Shown: one piece after another, positions 43,373 to 53,600 of the stretch
Layout of the letters: the number at the start of each line of letters is the position of its first letter
How positions within the stretch are numbered: the stretch's first letter is position 1
NCBI RefSeq assembly: GCF_001897285.1
Contig: NZ_MKSM01000126.1
Span: 1-59,469 of the forward strand
DNA: 59,469 bases
Source: Nitrobacter sp. 62-23
GTDB taxonomy: Bacteria > Pseudomonadota > Alphaproteobacteria > Rhizobiales > Xanthobacteraceae
Direction of reading: 5' to 3'
The notes under the pieces: generated by a model
What the model was told of the DNA's origin: nothing
What the model saw: only the letters and a program-made list of their open reading frames with translations
Database searches by the model: none
Made by a program: the position numbers and the translations under genes

Positions 43373-44131
43373 TCACGATCCGGTTTTCACAGCCAGCCCG
43401 CCGAAGCGGCGTTCGCGTCTGGCATATTCCGCAATAGCGCCCTCGAGCGCGGTCTTGTCGAAGTCCGGCCAGTGAATCGGCACGAACACGAACTCGCTAT
43501 AGGCGGCCTGCCACATCAGGAAATTCGACAGTCGCTGCTCGCCGCTGGTGCGGATGATCAGGTCCGGATCGGGAATGTCCGGCGCGTCCAGGTATCGACC
43601 AAGCATATCAGCATCAATCGTGGCCGGGTCGCGCTTGCCGTCGGCGACCTCACGCGCAAGCCGCTGTGCGGCGTTCGCGATTTCCTGCCGCGAGCCGTAG
43701 TTGAAGGCGACCACGAGATTGAGGCGGGTGTTGTCCTTGGTCAGTTCCTCCGCCTCGATCAGCAGCGCACTGATATCCGGCTCCAACCCTTCACGTTCGC
43801 CAATGACTCGTACGCGCACGCCGTCGCGATGCAGCGTTGCAAGGTCATTGCGGACAAATCTCCGGAGCAGGCCGAAGAGATCACGTATCTCGGTCGCGGG
43901 CCGCGACCAATTCTCGGAGCTGAAGGAAAAAATCGTCAGGTAAAGAATATTCAATTCGCAGGCAGCGCGGACCACGCGTCTCAGCGCATCGACACCGCGG
44001 CGATGGCCCTCCGCCCGAGGGAGCCCTCTTGCGGCCGCCCATCGGCCGTTGCCATCCATGATGATCGCAACGTGCAACGGCGTGTCGATTTGGTCCGATC
44101 CCTCGATTGCAGGCGCAACAGCGTTCGACAT
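43373..44131 (-). CDS. uppS: Isoprenyl transferase, undecaprenyl diphosphate synthase type
   Basis: Cis-prenyltransferase making the C55 carrier lipid for peptidoglycan and O-antigen; 252 aa. Catalytic Asp26 lies in [17 protein letters not shown]. Other signatures are [30 protein letters not shown] and the C-terminal [20 protein letters not shown] followed by AYSEFVF. The ATG at 44131 gives the standard length. frr ends 19 bp upstream, and the genes are probably co-transcribed. Confidence 0.96.
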   Translation of the reverse strand: MSNAVAPAIEGSDQIDTPLHVAIIMDGNGRWAAARGLPRAEGHRRGVDALRRVVRAACELNILYLTIFSFSSENWSRPATEIRDLFGLLRRFVRNDLATLHRDGVRVRVIGEREGLEPDISALLIEAEELTKDNTRLNLVVAFNYGSRQEIANAAQRLAREVADGKRDPATIDADMLGRYLDAPDIPDPDLIIRTSGEQRLSNFLMWQAAYSEFVFVPIHWPDFDKTALEGAIAEYARRERRFGGLAVKTGS

Positions 44132-44150
44132 CAGGCCAGTCCAGTCCCGG

Positions 44151-44714
44151 CTAAACGGTGAGGATTTCCTTTTCCTTGCCCGCCAGCAATTGATCGATTT
44201 CGGAGATTACCCCGTCCGTCGCCTTCTGAACATCGTTCGCCAGGCGCTTCTCGTCGTCCTCGGAAATCTCGTGATTTTTCTCGAGCTTCTTGATCGCATC
44301 GAGTCCGTCGCGCCGGACATGGCGAACCGCCACCTTGGCCGCCTCGGCATATTTGTGCGCGATCTTCACCAGTTCCTTGCGACGCTCTTCGTTGAGTTCG
44401 GGGATGCGCAGGCGCAGGACCTGTCCTTCGGTGGCCGGGCTCAACCCGAGGTTGGAGTCGACGATCGCCTTCTCCACCGCCTTGACCATCGATTTATCCC
44501 AGACCTGCACCGACAGAAGCCGCGGCTCGGGGACACTGATCGTCGCCACCTGGTTCAACGGCATGTGGCTGCCATAGGCCTCGACCTGCACCGGATCGAG
44601 CATCGACGAGGCGGCCCGCCCCGTCCGCAAGCTGCCCAACTCATGCTTGAGGGACTGGGTCGCTCCCTGCATCCGGCGTTTCAGCTCGCCGATATCGAAA
44701 TTCCCCGACGCCAT
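44151..44714 (-). CDS. frr: Ribosome recycling factor
   Basis: Splits post-termination ribosomes together with EF-G; 187 aa tRNA-shaped protein. Signatures are [20 protein letters not shown] (18-37) and [20 protein letters not shown] (about 108-127). I chose the ATG at 44714 ([11 protein letters not shown]), with GGAGAG about five bases upstream. The four-residue longer start at 44726 overlaps that site. pyrH lies 49 bp upstream on the same strand. Confidence 0.97.
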   Translation of the reverse strand: MASGNFDIGELKRRMQGATQSLKHELGSLRTGRAASSMLDPVQVEAYGSHMPLNQVATISVPEPRLLSVQVWDKSMVKAVEKAIVDSNLGLSPATEGQVLRLRIPELNEERRKELVKIAHKYAEAAKVAVRHVRRDGLDAIKKLEKNHEISEDDEKRLANDVQKATDGVISEIDQLLAGKEKEILTV

Positions 44715-44763
44715 GCCGCTCTCCAATCCGGAACCTGACCTACATTCAACCTGACGACACCGA

Positions 44764-45480
44764 TCAACTGGCGACGATCGTTCCGCGACCGACGCCCCTC
44801 AGGATGGCGCCGATCGAACCCGGTTCGGCGATCGAGAATACAATGATAGGCAGCGACGTCTCGCGGGCAAGCGCGAAAGCGGTCGCATCCATGACCTTAT
44901 AGCCGCCTTCAAGCGCCTGCGAGTGGCTTAACCGCTCGAACCGTTTGGCAGACGGATCTTTCTTCGGGTCGGAACTGTAGACGCCGTCCACATTGGTCGC
45001 CTTGAGCACGGCCTGCGCACCGATCTCGGCGGCGCGAAGCACGGCGGTGGTGTCGGTCGTGAAAAAGGGATTGCCGGTGCCGCCGGCGAGCAGAACGATG
45101 CAGCCCTCGGCGAGATATTTGTGCGCCGCGCCGCGGGTGAAGAGTTCGCAGACTTCGGGCATCACGAAGGCGGACAGCGCGCGGGCCGGCTGCCCGCGGC
45201 GTTCGATGGCAGCCTCCAGCGCAAGGCAGTTCATGACGGTCGCAAGCATTCCCATCGTATCGCCGGTGGGCCGGGAAACGCCTCGGGACGACACCTCGAC
45301 GCCGCGGAATATGTTGCCGCCACCGACGACAACCGAGATTTCAGTTCCCAGTTCGCGTGCTGCGATCAGATCACCGGCGATACGGTCGATGGTCGGCTGG
45401 TCGATGCCGAAGGGTTGCGAACCGGCCAGATATTCCCCGGACAGCTTAACGACGACGCGACGATAGGCCGGCTCATCCAT
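44764..45480 (-). CDS. pyrH: Uridylate kinase (UMP kinase)
   Basis: Phosphorylates UMP to UDP, hexameric amino-acid-kinase fold; 238 aa. Signatures are [14 protein letters not shown] (7-20), [32 protein letters not shown] and the UMP/ATP region [19 protein letters not shown]. It feeds CTP synthase, also in this window. It lies between tsf (191 bp upstream, with a hairpin repeat in the gap) and frr, the usual order. Confidence 0.97.
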   Translation of the reverse strand: MDEPAYRRVVVKLSGEYLAGSQPFGIDQPTIDRIAGDLIAARELGTEISVVVGGGNIFRGVEVSSRGVSRPTGDTMGMLATVMNCLALEAAIERRGQPARALSAFVMPEVCELFTRGAAHKYLAEGCIVLLAGGTGNPFFTTDTTAVLRAAEIGAQAVLKATNVDGVYSSDPKKDPSAKRFERLSHSQALEGGYKVMDATAFALARETSLPIIVFSIAEPGSIGAILRGVGRGTIVAS

Positions 45481-45545
45481 GATGCGTTAGCTCCGCCGCC
45501 AATGGTCCGATTCCAACATACGAATCCGCCGCTATTGCCTGACGT

Positions 45546-45581
45546 CCCTCTCCCCAACCCTCTCCCGCAAGCGAGAGAGGG
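45546..45581. repeat. Hairpin repeat between tsf and pyrH
   Basis: Two CCCTCTCCC-like direct copies (from 45546 and 45558) precede GAGAGAGGG, giving a stem CCCTCTC (45558-45564) / GAGAGGG (45575-45581). Repeats built on CCCTCTCCC...GGGAGAGGG are common in alphaproteobacterial intergenic regions. In the transcript it may weaken read-through from tsf to pyrH; no T-run supports a full terminator. Confidence 0.5.
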
Positions 45582-45671
45582 AGCGCGCAGTGCTTCAGTG
45601 AAACGCTTCCATCAAAATGTTGACCTAAGCGGTTTGTGTTTTGACGGAAACAAACTGATTCAGGCCCGGCG

Positions 45672-46595
45672 TCAGCCCTGCCCGGCAGCCGCGGCGACTT
45701 CGGCTGCGAAATCGGATTCGGTCTTCTCGATGCCCTCGCCGAGAGCATAGCGCACAAAACCCGTCAGCTTCACCGGCGCGCCGACCTTAGCCTCGGCCTC
45801 CTTGAGCGCCTGGCCGACGCTTTTCTTGTCGTCGAAGATAAACGGCTGTTCCAGCAACGTCTGTTCCTTGAAGAAAGTCTTCAGGCCGGACTCGGTGATC
45901 TTCTCGATCATGGCCTCGGGCTTGCCCTGCTGCCGGAATTTGTCTGCGAGGATGTCCTTCTCACGCTTGACGACGGCGGGATCGACCCCCGACGGATCGA
46001 TGGCCAGCGGGTTCGAGGACGCGACATGCATCGCGATCTGGCGGCCGAGCGCGGCCAGTTCGTCGGCGTTGCCCGCCGACTCAAGCGCGACAATCACGCC
46101 CATTTTCCCGGCGCCATCGATGACGGCATTGTGGACATAGCTTGCGACAATTCCCTTGCTGACTTCGAGCAAGGCCGCACGACGCAACGTCATGTTCTCG
46201 CCGATGGTGGCGATCGCATCTGAAATGGCCGTCTCCACCGTGGCGCTGCCGACCTTGGCGGCCTTGATCACCTCGACGTCGGCGCCGACGCTGAGCGCGA
46301 CCTGCGCCACCATCTTGACCAGGCCCTGGAACTGGTCGTTGCGCGCGACGAAATCGGTTTCCGAATTGACTTCAACGACGACGCCCTTGTTGCCGCTGGT
46401 GACGGCGCCGATCAGGCCCTCGGCTGCGACGCGGCCGGCCTTCTTGGCGGCCTTCGACAGCCCCTTCTTGCGCAGCCAGTCGATCGCAGCCTGCATGTCA
46501 CCGTTGTTTTCCGTCAGCGCCTGCTTGCAATCCATCATGCCGACGCCGGTGGTTTCGCGCAGGTCCTTGACCATCGCTGCGGTGATTGTCGCCAT
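45672..46595 (-). CDS. tsf: Translation elongation factor Ts
   Basis: Guanine-nucleotide exchange factor for EF-Tu, 307 aa. The N-terminal UBA-like domain shows [20 protein letters not shown] (9-28). The core follows with [19 protein letters not shown] and a coiled-coil region. I chose the ATG at 46595 ([10 protein letters not shown]); the longer frame to 46634 adds 13 unconserved residues. It follows rpsB by 123 bp, the nearly universal rpsB-tsf order. Confidence 0.97.
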   Translation of the reverse strand: MATITAAMVKDLRETTGVGMMDCKQALTENNGDMQAAIDWLRKKGLSKAAKKAGRVAAEGLIGAVTSGNKGVVVEVNSETDFVARNDQFQGLVKMVAQVALSVGADVEVIKAAKVGSATVETAISDAIATIGENMTLRRAALLEVSKGIVASYVHNAVIDGAGKMGVIVALESAGNADELAALGRQIAMHVASSNPLAIDPSGVDPAVVKREKDILADKFRQQGKPEAMIEKITESGLKTFFKEQTLLEQPFIFDDKKSVGQALKEAEAKVGAPVKLTGFVRYALGEGIEKTESDFAAEVAAAAGQG

Positions 46596-46718
46596 TGCTG
46601 TGTGCCCTTTGCCTGTCAGGAGACTGCGGCGCAACTCGCCGGCCGCCGTCTCTACTCAGGAAACAAGTCAGAAAACTCATTGTGAAAGAGGGTGGCCGCG
46701 AAACCGCCACCCGTCACG

Positions 46719-47717
46719 TCATTCGGCTTCGGCCGTCAGCGTCTTGGCCTGAGCGACCCAGCCGTCGGCCCGGCTCGGAAGCCCGAGCTCTTCGCCGATC
46801 TTGTGCGCGGTGTCATGATCGAGTTCGGCGAGCTGCCAGTAGTGGAAGATGCCGAGGTCGTTGAACTTCTTCTCGATCGCCCCGGACACGCCCGTGAGCT
46901 TCTTGAGATCGTCGGCGACGCCCCGCGGACCCGCAAGGCCCTGGAATCCGGATGGCGGCGCGGCCGCCGGAAGCTCTTCCTGGATTGGCTTAACCGAAGC
47001 GCCGATATCGATGCCGGATTCGCCCTGGGCGCGCGAAATGCCATCGATCGCCGCTCGCGCAATGAGGTCGCAATACAGACTGATGGCGCGACCCGCATCG
47101 TCGTTGCCCGGAACGATGTAGGTGATGCCCTTGGGATCGCAATTGGTGTCCACGATCGCCGCGACCGGGATGTTCAGCCGCTGCGCCTCCTGGATTGCGA
47201 TGTCTTCCTTATTGGTATCGATCACGAAGATCATGTCGGGCAGACCGCCCATGTCCTTGATGCCGCCGAGCGAGCGATCGAGCTTGTCGCGCTCGCGCTG
47301 CAGCGTCAGGCGCTCCTTCTTGGTGTAGGAGTTGGCATCGCCGGAGCTGAGCACCTCATCGAGATGGCGCAGCCGCTTGATCGAGCCGGAAATGGTTTTC
47401 CAGTTGGTCAGTGTGCCACCCAGCCAACGCGAATTGACGAAATACTGCGCCGACCGCTTCGCGGCCTCCGCGACGCCGTCCTGCGCCTGGCGCTTGGTGC
47501 CGACGAACAGGATGCGGCCGCCCCTGGCGACGGTATCGCTCACGGCCTGCAGCGCGCGATGCAGCAGCGGCACGGTCTGCGCGAGATCGATGATGTGGAT
47601 GTTGTTGCGCGCACCGAAAATGTAATCCGCCATTTTCGGATTCCAGCGGTGCGATTGGTGGCCGAAATGAACGCCAGCCTCTAGCAGCTGGCGCATGGAA
47701 AATTCAGGAATCGCCAT
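46719..47717 (-). CDS. rpsB: 30S ribosomal protein S2 with C-terminal extension
   Basis: Small-subunit protein S2, 332 aa against about 240 in E. coli. Signatures are [38 protein letters not shown]-like [18 protein letters not shown] and [19 protein letters not shown]. The last 75 residues form an added domain ([20 protein letters not shown], then [12 protein letters not shown]) with helix-hairpin-helix character, seen in some alphaproteobacterial ribosomal proteins. A promoter candidate lies at 47856-47884. tsf follows after 123 bp. Confidence 0.97.
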   Translation of the reverse strand: MAIPEFSMRQLLEAGVHFGHQSHRWNPKMADYIFGARNNIHIIDLAQTVPLLHRALQAVSDTVARGGRILFVGTKRQAQDGVAEAAKRSAQYFVNSRWLGGTLTNWKTISGSIKRLRHLDEVLSSGDANSYTKKERLTLQRERDKLDRSLGGIKDMGGLPDMIFVIDTNKEDIAIQEAQRLNIPVAAIVDTNCDPKGITYIVPGNDDAGRAISLYCDLIARAAIDGISRAQGESGIDIGASVKPIQEELPAAAPPSGFQGLAGPRGVADDLKKLTGVSGAIEKKFNDLGIFHYWQLAELDHDTAHKIGEELGLPSRADGWVAQAKTLTAEAE

Positions 47718-47766
47718 GGTTCAATTCTCCGGTTGGTTCCTCCGGAAACGTGTGAGCAGCGCAAGC

Positions 47767-47796
47767 CATCAAACCAAAAGGCATCAAACCAAAAGG
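47767..47796 (-). repeat. Tandem 15-bp direct repeat in the rpsB leader
   Basis: Two exact copies, adjacent, of CCTTTTGGTTTGATG on the minus strand. They lie about 50 nt before the rpsB start codon and between its likely promoter and ribosome-binding site, so they are transcribed. Confidence 0.75.
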
Positions 47797-47855
47797 AATG
47801 CGGCCGGCTGCCACCGGACGGCTGTTCAGGCCATGTTTCCGTGTGAGATGGCGGG

Positions 47856-47884
47856 CTTATAGCCGCCGCCCTGCCCTGACGCAA
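47856..47884 (-). promoter_or_regulatory. Candidate sigma-70 promoter of rpsB-tsf
   Basis: On the minus strand TTGCGT (47879-47884) and TATAAG (47856-47861) are separated by exactly 17 bp. The -10 lies about 139 bp upstream of the rpsB ATG. The hexamers match the sigma-70/RpoD consensus at 4 and 5 of 6 positions. Confidence 0.55.
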
Positions 47885-48030
47885 GGATTTCCGGCCCTTA
47901 TCGCATTTGCGAGCGAAGCATGTCTTCGGGCCTGCCCCGGGGAGTGGATACCGGTTCGCGTGAAGAAAATCGGCATCCGGTTAAGGGAACAATGTCGGTC
48001 AGACCGACGAATCCGAACCGGCACTGCCGC

Positions 48031-50481
48031 CTAGCATTTGGCGACGTTCGGCGGGCACTTTTTGGCCCCGCCACGAGATGGCGGCCCCGGATGAGCGGCA
48101 GGCGCCGGCCGTGGTGGCGCGACAGCCCTTGGTGGAGGTGCGGCGCGTGGTGGAGGCGCCATTTGCGGCGGCGGGACCATGTGCGGTGCTGACCGCTGCG
48201 GCGCAGGTCTCGGAGGCGCCGCCATCCGCTGCATCGGCGGTGCCATATGCGGCGCGGGACGCGGCGGCGAGGTGACGCGTGGCGGCGGCGCTGCATGCAG
48301 TCGCGGCGGAGCGGACCTGGGAGCAGCCCGTGGCGGCGCGACAGTCGTTGGAGCCGCTCGGGATGGCGATGTCGACCTTCGGAGGTGCGGCTCTGCTTGC
48401 GGCTCTCGTGGCCGTCTTGCAGCGCGGGGTTGTGGCGCAGCCGGACCGGATGCGCCACCGGCCGGCCCCGTGGTCGGCGGCCGTCGAACACCGGAAGCCG
48501 GTTCCCCCTCCGGAACGGTTACGCCAGGTCCAGATTTTGGTCCAGGTCTTGGCGTCGCCGCACCGGGCGGCGGCGTACCCTTGCTGCCAGGCACCGGCAG
48601 GGCGCGAGCCTTTGGAAGCTGCGTGTTGTTCGAATTTGGGCCTGGCGCGGGCTTGCCGGGCTGCGCCGCTATCGCGGGCGGGCGCCCGGTCGCGGCCGGG
48701 GCCGGGCCAGTTGTAGCGGGCTGCTCCGCAACCGGCTGAGCCTGTGTGCCGCCAGCCGCAGGTGGCGCACGGCGTGGTCCGGGCGGCCTGTCTGTCGACC
48801 TTCTGAACGATCCGGCTTTCGCAGCCGGATTAATCGACGCGCTTGGGGGGACCGGCGCTTTCCCTTCCTGAATCAGGGTTGCCTTCCGCATCACAGCGGC
48901 CGGTAGCGCGGGTCCTGGATGTACAGCGGGCTGGCTGACCTGACCTCGCGCGGCGGGGGTACGCCCTGGAGCCGTTCCGTTGCGCGGCGCGGCCGGGTTC
49001 ACCAGAGGCGCTGCCGGATTTGCTGCGAGCGGCGGACGGTTGATGACGTTATTGATCACCGTCGTGTTGTGAATGTTGGTGAAGATGATGTCGTTCGGGG
49101 GAGGCTGGACGTAAGCCGGAGCCCTGACATAGGCCGGTATCGGCACGAACAACGGGCTCGGCAGATAGAACAATCCGACCGGCGGCAAAGGCGGCTCCAG
49201 CACGACGAAGTCCGGTGGCGGCGGGGGCAGGAAAAACACCGGCGGCGGTGGCGGCGGCGCGAAATCGAAATCCGGATCGCTGAACATCAGCACCGGCCGG
49301 TCGACATAGACAATCTCGTCGGAAGGCGGCGGTGGCACATCGTAGTCCAGCATCGTGAACGTTTGCGGCGGCTCGAGTGCAGCCGACAGGATCGCAAGCC
49401 TGCGCCGCGCATCCGCAGCGTGAGGCCCGCGCGGATAGCGTCGCAGGTACGACCAGTAGGCGTCCGGCGTGTCGGCCCGATAGCTGCGCTGCCAGGTAAT
49501 CGCCTCGCGACGCGCCGCGATGATCGCCCTGACCCGCTTCGCCATCGGATCCTGCGGATAAGCAGCGATGAAATCCTCATAGCCCTGCAAGGTGTCGCGA
49601 TCGAGCGCGGCCTGATAGGCGTCCGACGCGCCAAGATCACGGACCGGTTTGTCACGCACCGTCACCGCCTGGCCAGACGACGCGGCCGCTGGCGCATCCG
49701 GCGCACGATCGAAGAACATGAATTGCGCATCGTCGACCTTCTGCGTGTCCCATGGCACCTGAGCGCCCTTGGTGTCCTCGTTGACGCGCAAGCGCACGCG
49801 GTTGAACAACTCGGGAAGCGGCAGGCCGCCGGTGCGGATCATTTCAGCCACCGCCCGCGCGTAGGCTCCGTATGGCCCCGGCTCTTCCGGCGCAACCGTG
49901 CCCGGCGCAGCATTGAATGCGATCAGCATCCGCGGATTGGGTTCGACGAGCGCCAGGCCGCTTGCAATCGATCCGTCTTCGATGAACGGCTGCTCGCGCG
50001 CGATGTCCAGCATGACGACGCTGAGCTTCAGGGGTAACGCCGTGAGCTGACGCATGTAATCGCTGATGCGCAGGCCCTCGGTTGGAATATCGGTGTCATG
50101 CGCGATCGTCGAATCCACCGGGATGAAATAGTTCTCGCCGGAAAACTGGAGGCCATAACCTGCAAGATAAACCACAGCGACAGTGTCAGGGCCGGATGCT
50201 TCCGCCTTCTTGATGAAATCGCGGAACGCACCACGCAACGTGTCGCCGTCAAGGTCGCGGGCGCCGGTGACGTCAAAGCCCGCCGCCTGCAAAGTCTGCG
50301 CGATTAACCCGCCATCGTTTGCAGCCGTTGCGAGCGGCGCCTTGGCGTAAGCACCATTTCCGATCACAAGCGCGATACGCTTTTCCTGTTGCTGGGCAAT
50401 GGCCGCGCTCGGGATCACCGAGAACGCACCGAAGAGAAACAGACATGACGCAAAGATTGCGAGGCCTCTGTTCAGGCGCAT
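48031..50481 (-). CDS. Secreted caspase-fold (peptidase C14-like) protein lacking both catalytic residues
   Basis: Exported protein of 816 aa. Residues 1-30 form a signal peptide (CLFLFGAFSVIPSAAIAQ). The caspase-like p20 fold covers about 34-260, from KRIALVIGNGAYAKAPLATA. The usual catalytic His (GHG) is replaced by Tyr109 in VVYLAGYGLQFSGENYFIPV, and the usual Cys (DACR) by Ala161 in VMLDIAREQPF, so it should not be a protease. About 285-375 resembles helical repeats (YEDFIAAYPQDPMAKRVR; YWSYLRRYPRGPHAADARRR). From 380 on it is Pro/Ala-rich and disordered, with a short ordered-looking stretch (NDIIFTNIHNTTVINNVINR), ending in KKCPPNVAKC. A LexA box lies in its promoter. Function unknown; a scaffold or sensor is a guess. 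Confidence 0.85.
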   Translation of the reverse strand: MRLNRGLAIFASCLFLFGAFSVIPSAAIAQQQEKRIALVIGNGAYAKAPLATAANDGGLIAQTLQAAGFDVTGARDLDGDTLRGAFRDFIKKAEASGPDTVAVVYLAGYGLQFSGENYFIPVDSTIAHDTDIPTEGLRISDYMRQLTALPLKLSVVMLDIAREQPFIEDGSIASGLALVEPNPRMLIAFNAAPGTVAPEEPGPYGAYARAVAEMIRTGGLPLPELFNRVRLRVNEDTKGAQVPWDTQKVDDAQFMFFDRAPDAPAAASSGQAVTVRDKPVRDLGASDAYQAALDRDTLQGYEDFIAAYPQDPMAKRVRAIIAARREAITWQRSYRADTPDAYWSYLRRYPRGPHAADARRRLAILSAALEPPQTFTMLDYDVPPPPSDEIVYVDRPVLMFSDPDFDFAPPPPPPVFFLPPPPPDFVVLEPPLPPVGLFYLPSPLFVPIPAYVRAPAYVQPPPNDIIFTNIHNTTVINNVINRPPLAANPAAPLVNPAAPRNGTAPGRTPAARGQVSQPAVHPGPALPAAVMRKATLIQEGKAPVPPSASINPAAKAGSFRRSTDRPPGPRRAPPAAGGTQAQPVAEQPATTGPAPAATGRPPAIAAQPGKPAPGPNSNNTQLPKARALPVPGSKGTPPPGAATPRPGPKSGPGVTVPEGEPASGVRRPPTTGPAGGASGPAAPQPRAARRPREPQAEPHLRRSTSPSRAAPTTVAPPRAAPRSAPPRLHAAPPPRVTSPPRPAPHMAPPMQRMAAPPRPAPQRSAPHMVPPPQMAPPPRAAPPPRAVAPPRPAPAAHPGPPSRGGAKKCPPNVAKC

Positions 50482-50541
50482 GATCGTTCTACCCTACCAA
50501 CAGCCAAACACGGCTTTGCGGTATTCAGCGCGCGGGTCTCT

Positions 50542-50556
50542 GAACATTATTTGAAC
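50542..50556 (-). promoter_or_regulatory. Perfect LexA (SOS) box upstream of the caspase-fold gene
   Basis: GAAC-ATTATTT-GAAC matches the alphaproteobacterial LexA consensus at all eight fixed bases. It lies 61-75 bp upstream of the ATG at 50481. It overlaps a putative -10 (AATAAT on the minus strand, 50546-50551), which is 17 bp from a TTGTTC -35-like hexamer (50569-50574). At the local composition, roughly one to two perfect matches are expected by chance in the whole 59-kb window, but only about 0.004 in this particular 169-bp gap. Confidence 0.7.
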
Positions 50557-50650
50557 GAAAAGCGGTCCGAACAAGGCACTTCCAGGAAGAGGTCTATTGT
50601 AAGACCGCCCCCTCGAGCGACGAATAAGAATCCCGGCAGTCGATATTGGC

Positions 50651-53600
50651 TTAGAGCGCCTGGACGTCCACGACCCCGGACACCGCCTTGATCGCGCCTG
50701 CGACCTGCGGCGAGACCCGAAAACGGCCGGGAAGCTTGATTTCCACCTCAGTTTCGAGGTCCAGCAACATCACCAGCGAAACGTCGCCATCGCCGGACGC
50801 CCTTGGTGCGGGAACTTTGGCGGACCCGCCCGGGTCGTCATTCTCGGGCACCTGCAGGCGCTTCACGATCGAATCCAGCGGGCGGGTATCGCGCAGGAAA
50901 ATTCGAAGGCCCTTCTGGGTCTTTGCCGCCGCATCATCCAGTGGTTCAGCGTGCAGAATCCGGGCGCGCACCTCATCGCCCTGCAGTTCCGCGCCGAGTT
51001 GCAGCAGCACTGCTGCTCCCGGTTCGAGCACCTCGCGAAATTGCGCCAGCCCTTCAGAAAACAGAACAGCCTCAAAATGGCCGGTCGGATCGGACAGCCC
51101 GAGGATTCCCATCTTGTTGCCCGTTTTGGTCCGCCGCTCCATTCGCGAGACGACCGTTGCGGCGACCTTGCCGGCGGTCGCACCGGTTTTCACGGCGCGG
51201 GAAAACTCAGCCCATGACTGGACGCGCAGCCGTTTCAATGCCGTCGCGTAGTCGTCGAGCGGATGTCCGGACAGGAAAAACCCGACCGCCTCGTACTCGC
51301 GCCTCAGCCGATCGGCAGGCAGCCAGGGCTCGACCTGAGGCAGCATGATGGCCGGTGCATCCGCCATGCCGCCGAACATGTCATTCTGACCGAGTATCGC
51401 GGCTTCGTGGCTGCGCTGGCATGCCGCGAGGATCGCCTCGGCGCCCGCGAACACGCGGGCGCGGTCGGGCTCGATCGCATCAAACGCGCCGGCAGCCGCA
51501 AGGCTTTCGATCACGCGCTTGTTGATCGCGCGCGGCGGCACCCTGGCGGCGAAATCGGCCAGCGAGGTGAACAACCCGCTCTTGCGGACTTCGACGATCT
51601 GTTCGACCGCCTGCGCGCCGACGCCTTTCAGCGCCGCAAGCGCATAGCAGATGACGCCATCGCTGACTTCGAAGGTCGCGCCGGAGCGGTTGATCGAGGG
51701 CGCTTCGACCTTGATGCCGAGGCGGTGGGCTTCGGCGCGAAACTCCGAAAGCTTGTCGGTGTTGCTCATGTCGAGCGTCATCGACGCCGCCAGAAACTCG
51801 ACCGGATAATGCGCTTTCATATACGCCGTCTGGTAAGACACAAGCGCGTAAGCTGCGGCATGGCTTTTGTTGAAGCCGTAATCGGCGAATTTCGCCAGCA
51901 ACTCGAAAATCGTTTCCGCCTGCCCCTTGGGCACGCCGTTCTTCACGGATCCGGCGACAAAAATCGCGCGCTGCTTTTCCATTTCCGCGCGGATCTTCTT
52001 GCCCATCGCGCGGCGCAGCAGGTCGGCGTCGCCGAGCGAATAGCCGGCCATGACCTGCGCGATCTGCATCACCTGCTCCTGATAGATGATGACGCCGAAG
52101 GTCTCCTTCAGGATCGGCTCCAGCATCGGATGGAGATATTCCGGCTCCTCCTCTCCATGCTTGCGCGCGCAGTAGGTCGGAATATTCGCCATCGGTCCCG
52201 GCCGATACAGCGCAACAAGCGCGATGATGTCCTCGAAACGGTCCGGGCGCATGTCCACCAGAGCCCGCCGCATGCCCTGACTTTCAACCTGGAACACGCC
52301 GACCACGTCGCCCCGCGTCAGCATCTGGTAGCTCGCCGCATCGTCGAGCGGCAACGTGGCGAGATCGATGTCGATATCACGCTGCTTCAAAAGCTTAACG
52401 GCGACGTCGAGGACGGTCAGCGTCTTCAAGCCGAGAAAGTCGAACTTCACGAGTCCTGCCGGCTCCACCCACTTCATGTTGAACTGGGTCACCGGCATGT
52501 CCGACTTCGGATCGCGATACATCGGCACCAGTTCGCTCAAGGGACGGTCGCCGATCACGATGCCCGCGGCATGGGTCGAGGCGTGACGCGTCAGTCCCTC
52601 GAGGCGCTGGGCGATATCGAACGCACGCGCCACCACCGGGTCTTCGTCGCGAAACGCCTGCAGCTTCGGTTCACTCGCGATTGCCGCGGCCAGGGTAACG
52701 GGCGCCGCCGGATTTTGCGGGACCAGCTTGGTCAGCTTGTCAACCTGCCCGTAAGGCATCTGCAGCACACGGCCGACGTCGCGCAGCACGCCGCGCGCCT
52801 GGAGCGTTCCAAAGGTGATGATCTGCGCGACCTGATCGCGGCCGTAGCGCTTCTGCACGTAGTCGATGACCTCGCCTCGCCGCTCCTGGCAGAAATCGAT
52901 ATCGAAATCCGGCATCGACACGCGTTCGGGATTGAGGAAGCGCTCGAACAGCAGACCAAACCGGATCGGATCCAGATCGGTGATGGTGAGCGCATAGGCC
53001 ACCAGCGAGCCGGCGCCGGAGCCACGGCCCGGTCCCACCGGAATGCCCTTGGACTTGGCGTGCTTGATGAAGTCCGCGACGATCAGGAAGTAGCCCGCAT
53101 AATGCATGCGGGTGATGACGTTGAGCTCAAAAACCAGACGCGCGCGATAATCCTCCGTCGCGGTTCCCTGCGAGACACCGTGAACCGCTAGGCGGTTGGC
53201 AAGCCCCTCTTCCGCCTGACGCCGCAGTTCGGCGGCCTCGTCGTTGTTCGCATTTGCCATGTCAGCGGCTGAGCCGACGGTGAAATGCGGCAGGATCGGC
53301 TTGCGCGTCAGGGGCCGGAACGCACAGCGTTGCGCAATTTCAATCGTGGACGACAGTGCCTCCGGAATGTCGGCAAACAGCACAGCCATTTCCGCGCGGG
53401 TCTTGAAGCGATGATCCGGCGTTAGCTGATCGCGATCGGTCTCCGCGACAAGGCGGCCGCCGGCGATACACAGCAAAGCATCGTGGGCTTCGTAGTCTTC
53501 CGAAGTGGCGAAATACGGCTCGTTGGTTGCGACCAGAGGAAGACCCTTGGCATAGGCGAGATCGATCAACGCGCCTTCGACGCGCCGTTCCTTGTCAAGG

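Larger units (their letters stand above)
47718..48030. other. 313-bp gap: rpsB leader and downstream end of the caspase-fold gene
   Basis: The minus strand holds the rpsB promoter candidate (47856-47884) and a leader of about 130 nt with a tandem 15-bp repeat (47767-47796). From about 47900 to 48030 nothing but the tail end of the caspase-fold transcript is expected; I see no clear terminator there. Confidence 0.5.

Noticed and set aside
51263-53191. Open frame of 642 codons on the plus strand
   Set aside because: Entirely antisense to dnaE, with Arg/His/Asp-rich composition typical of shadows.
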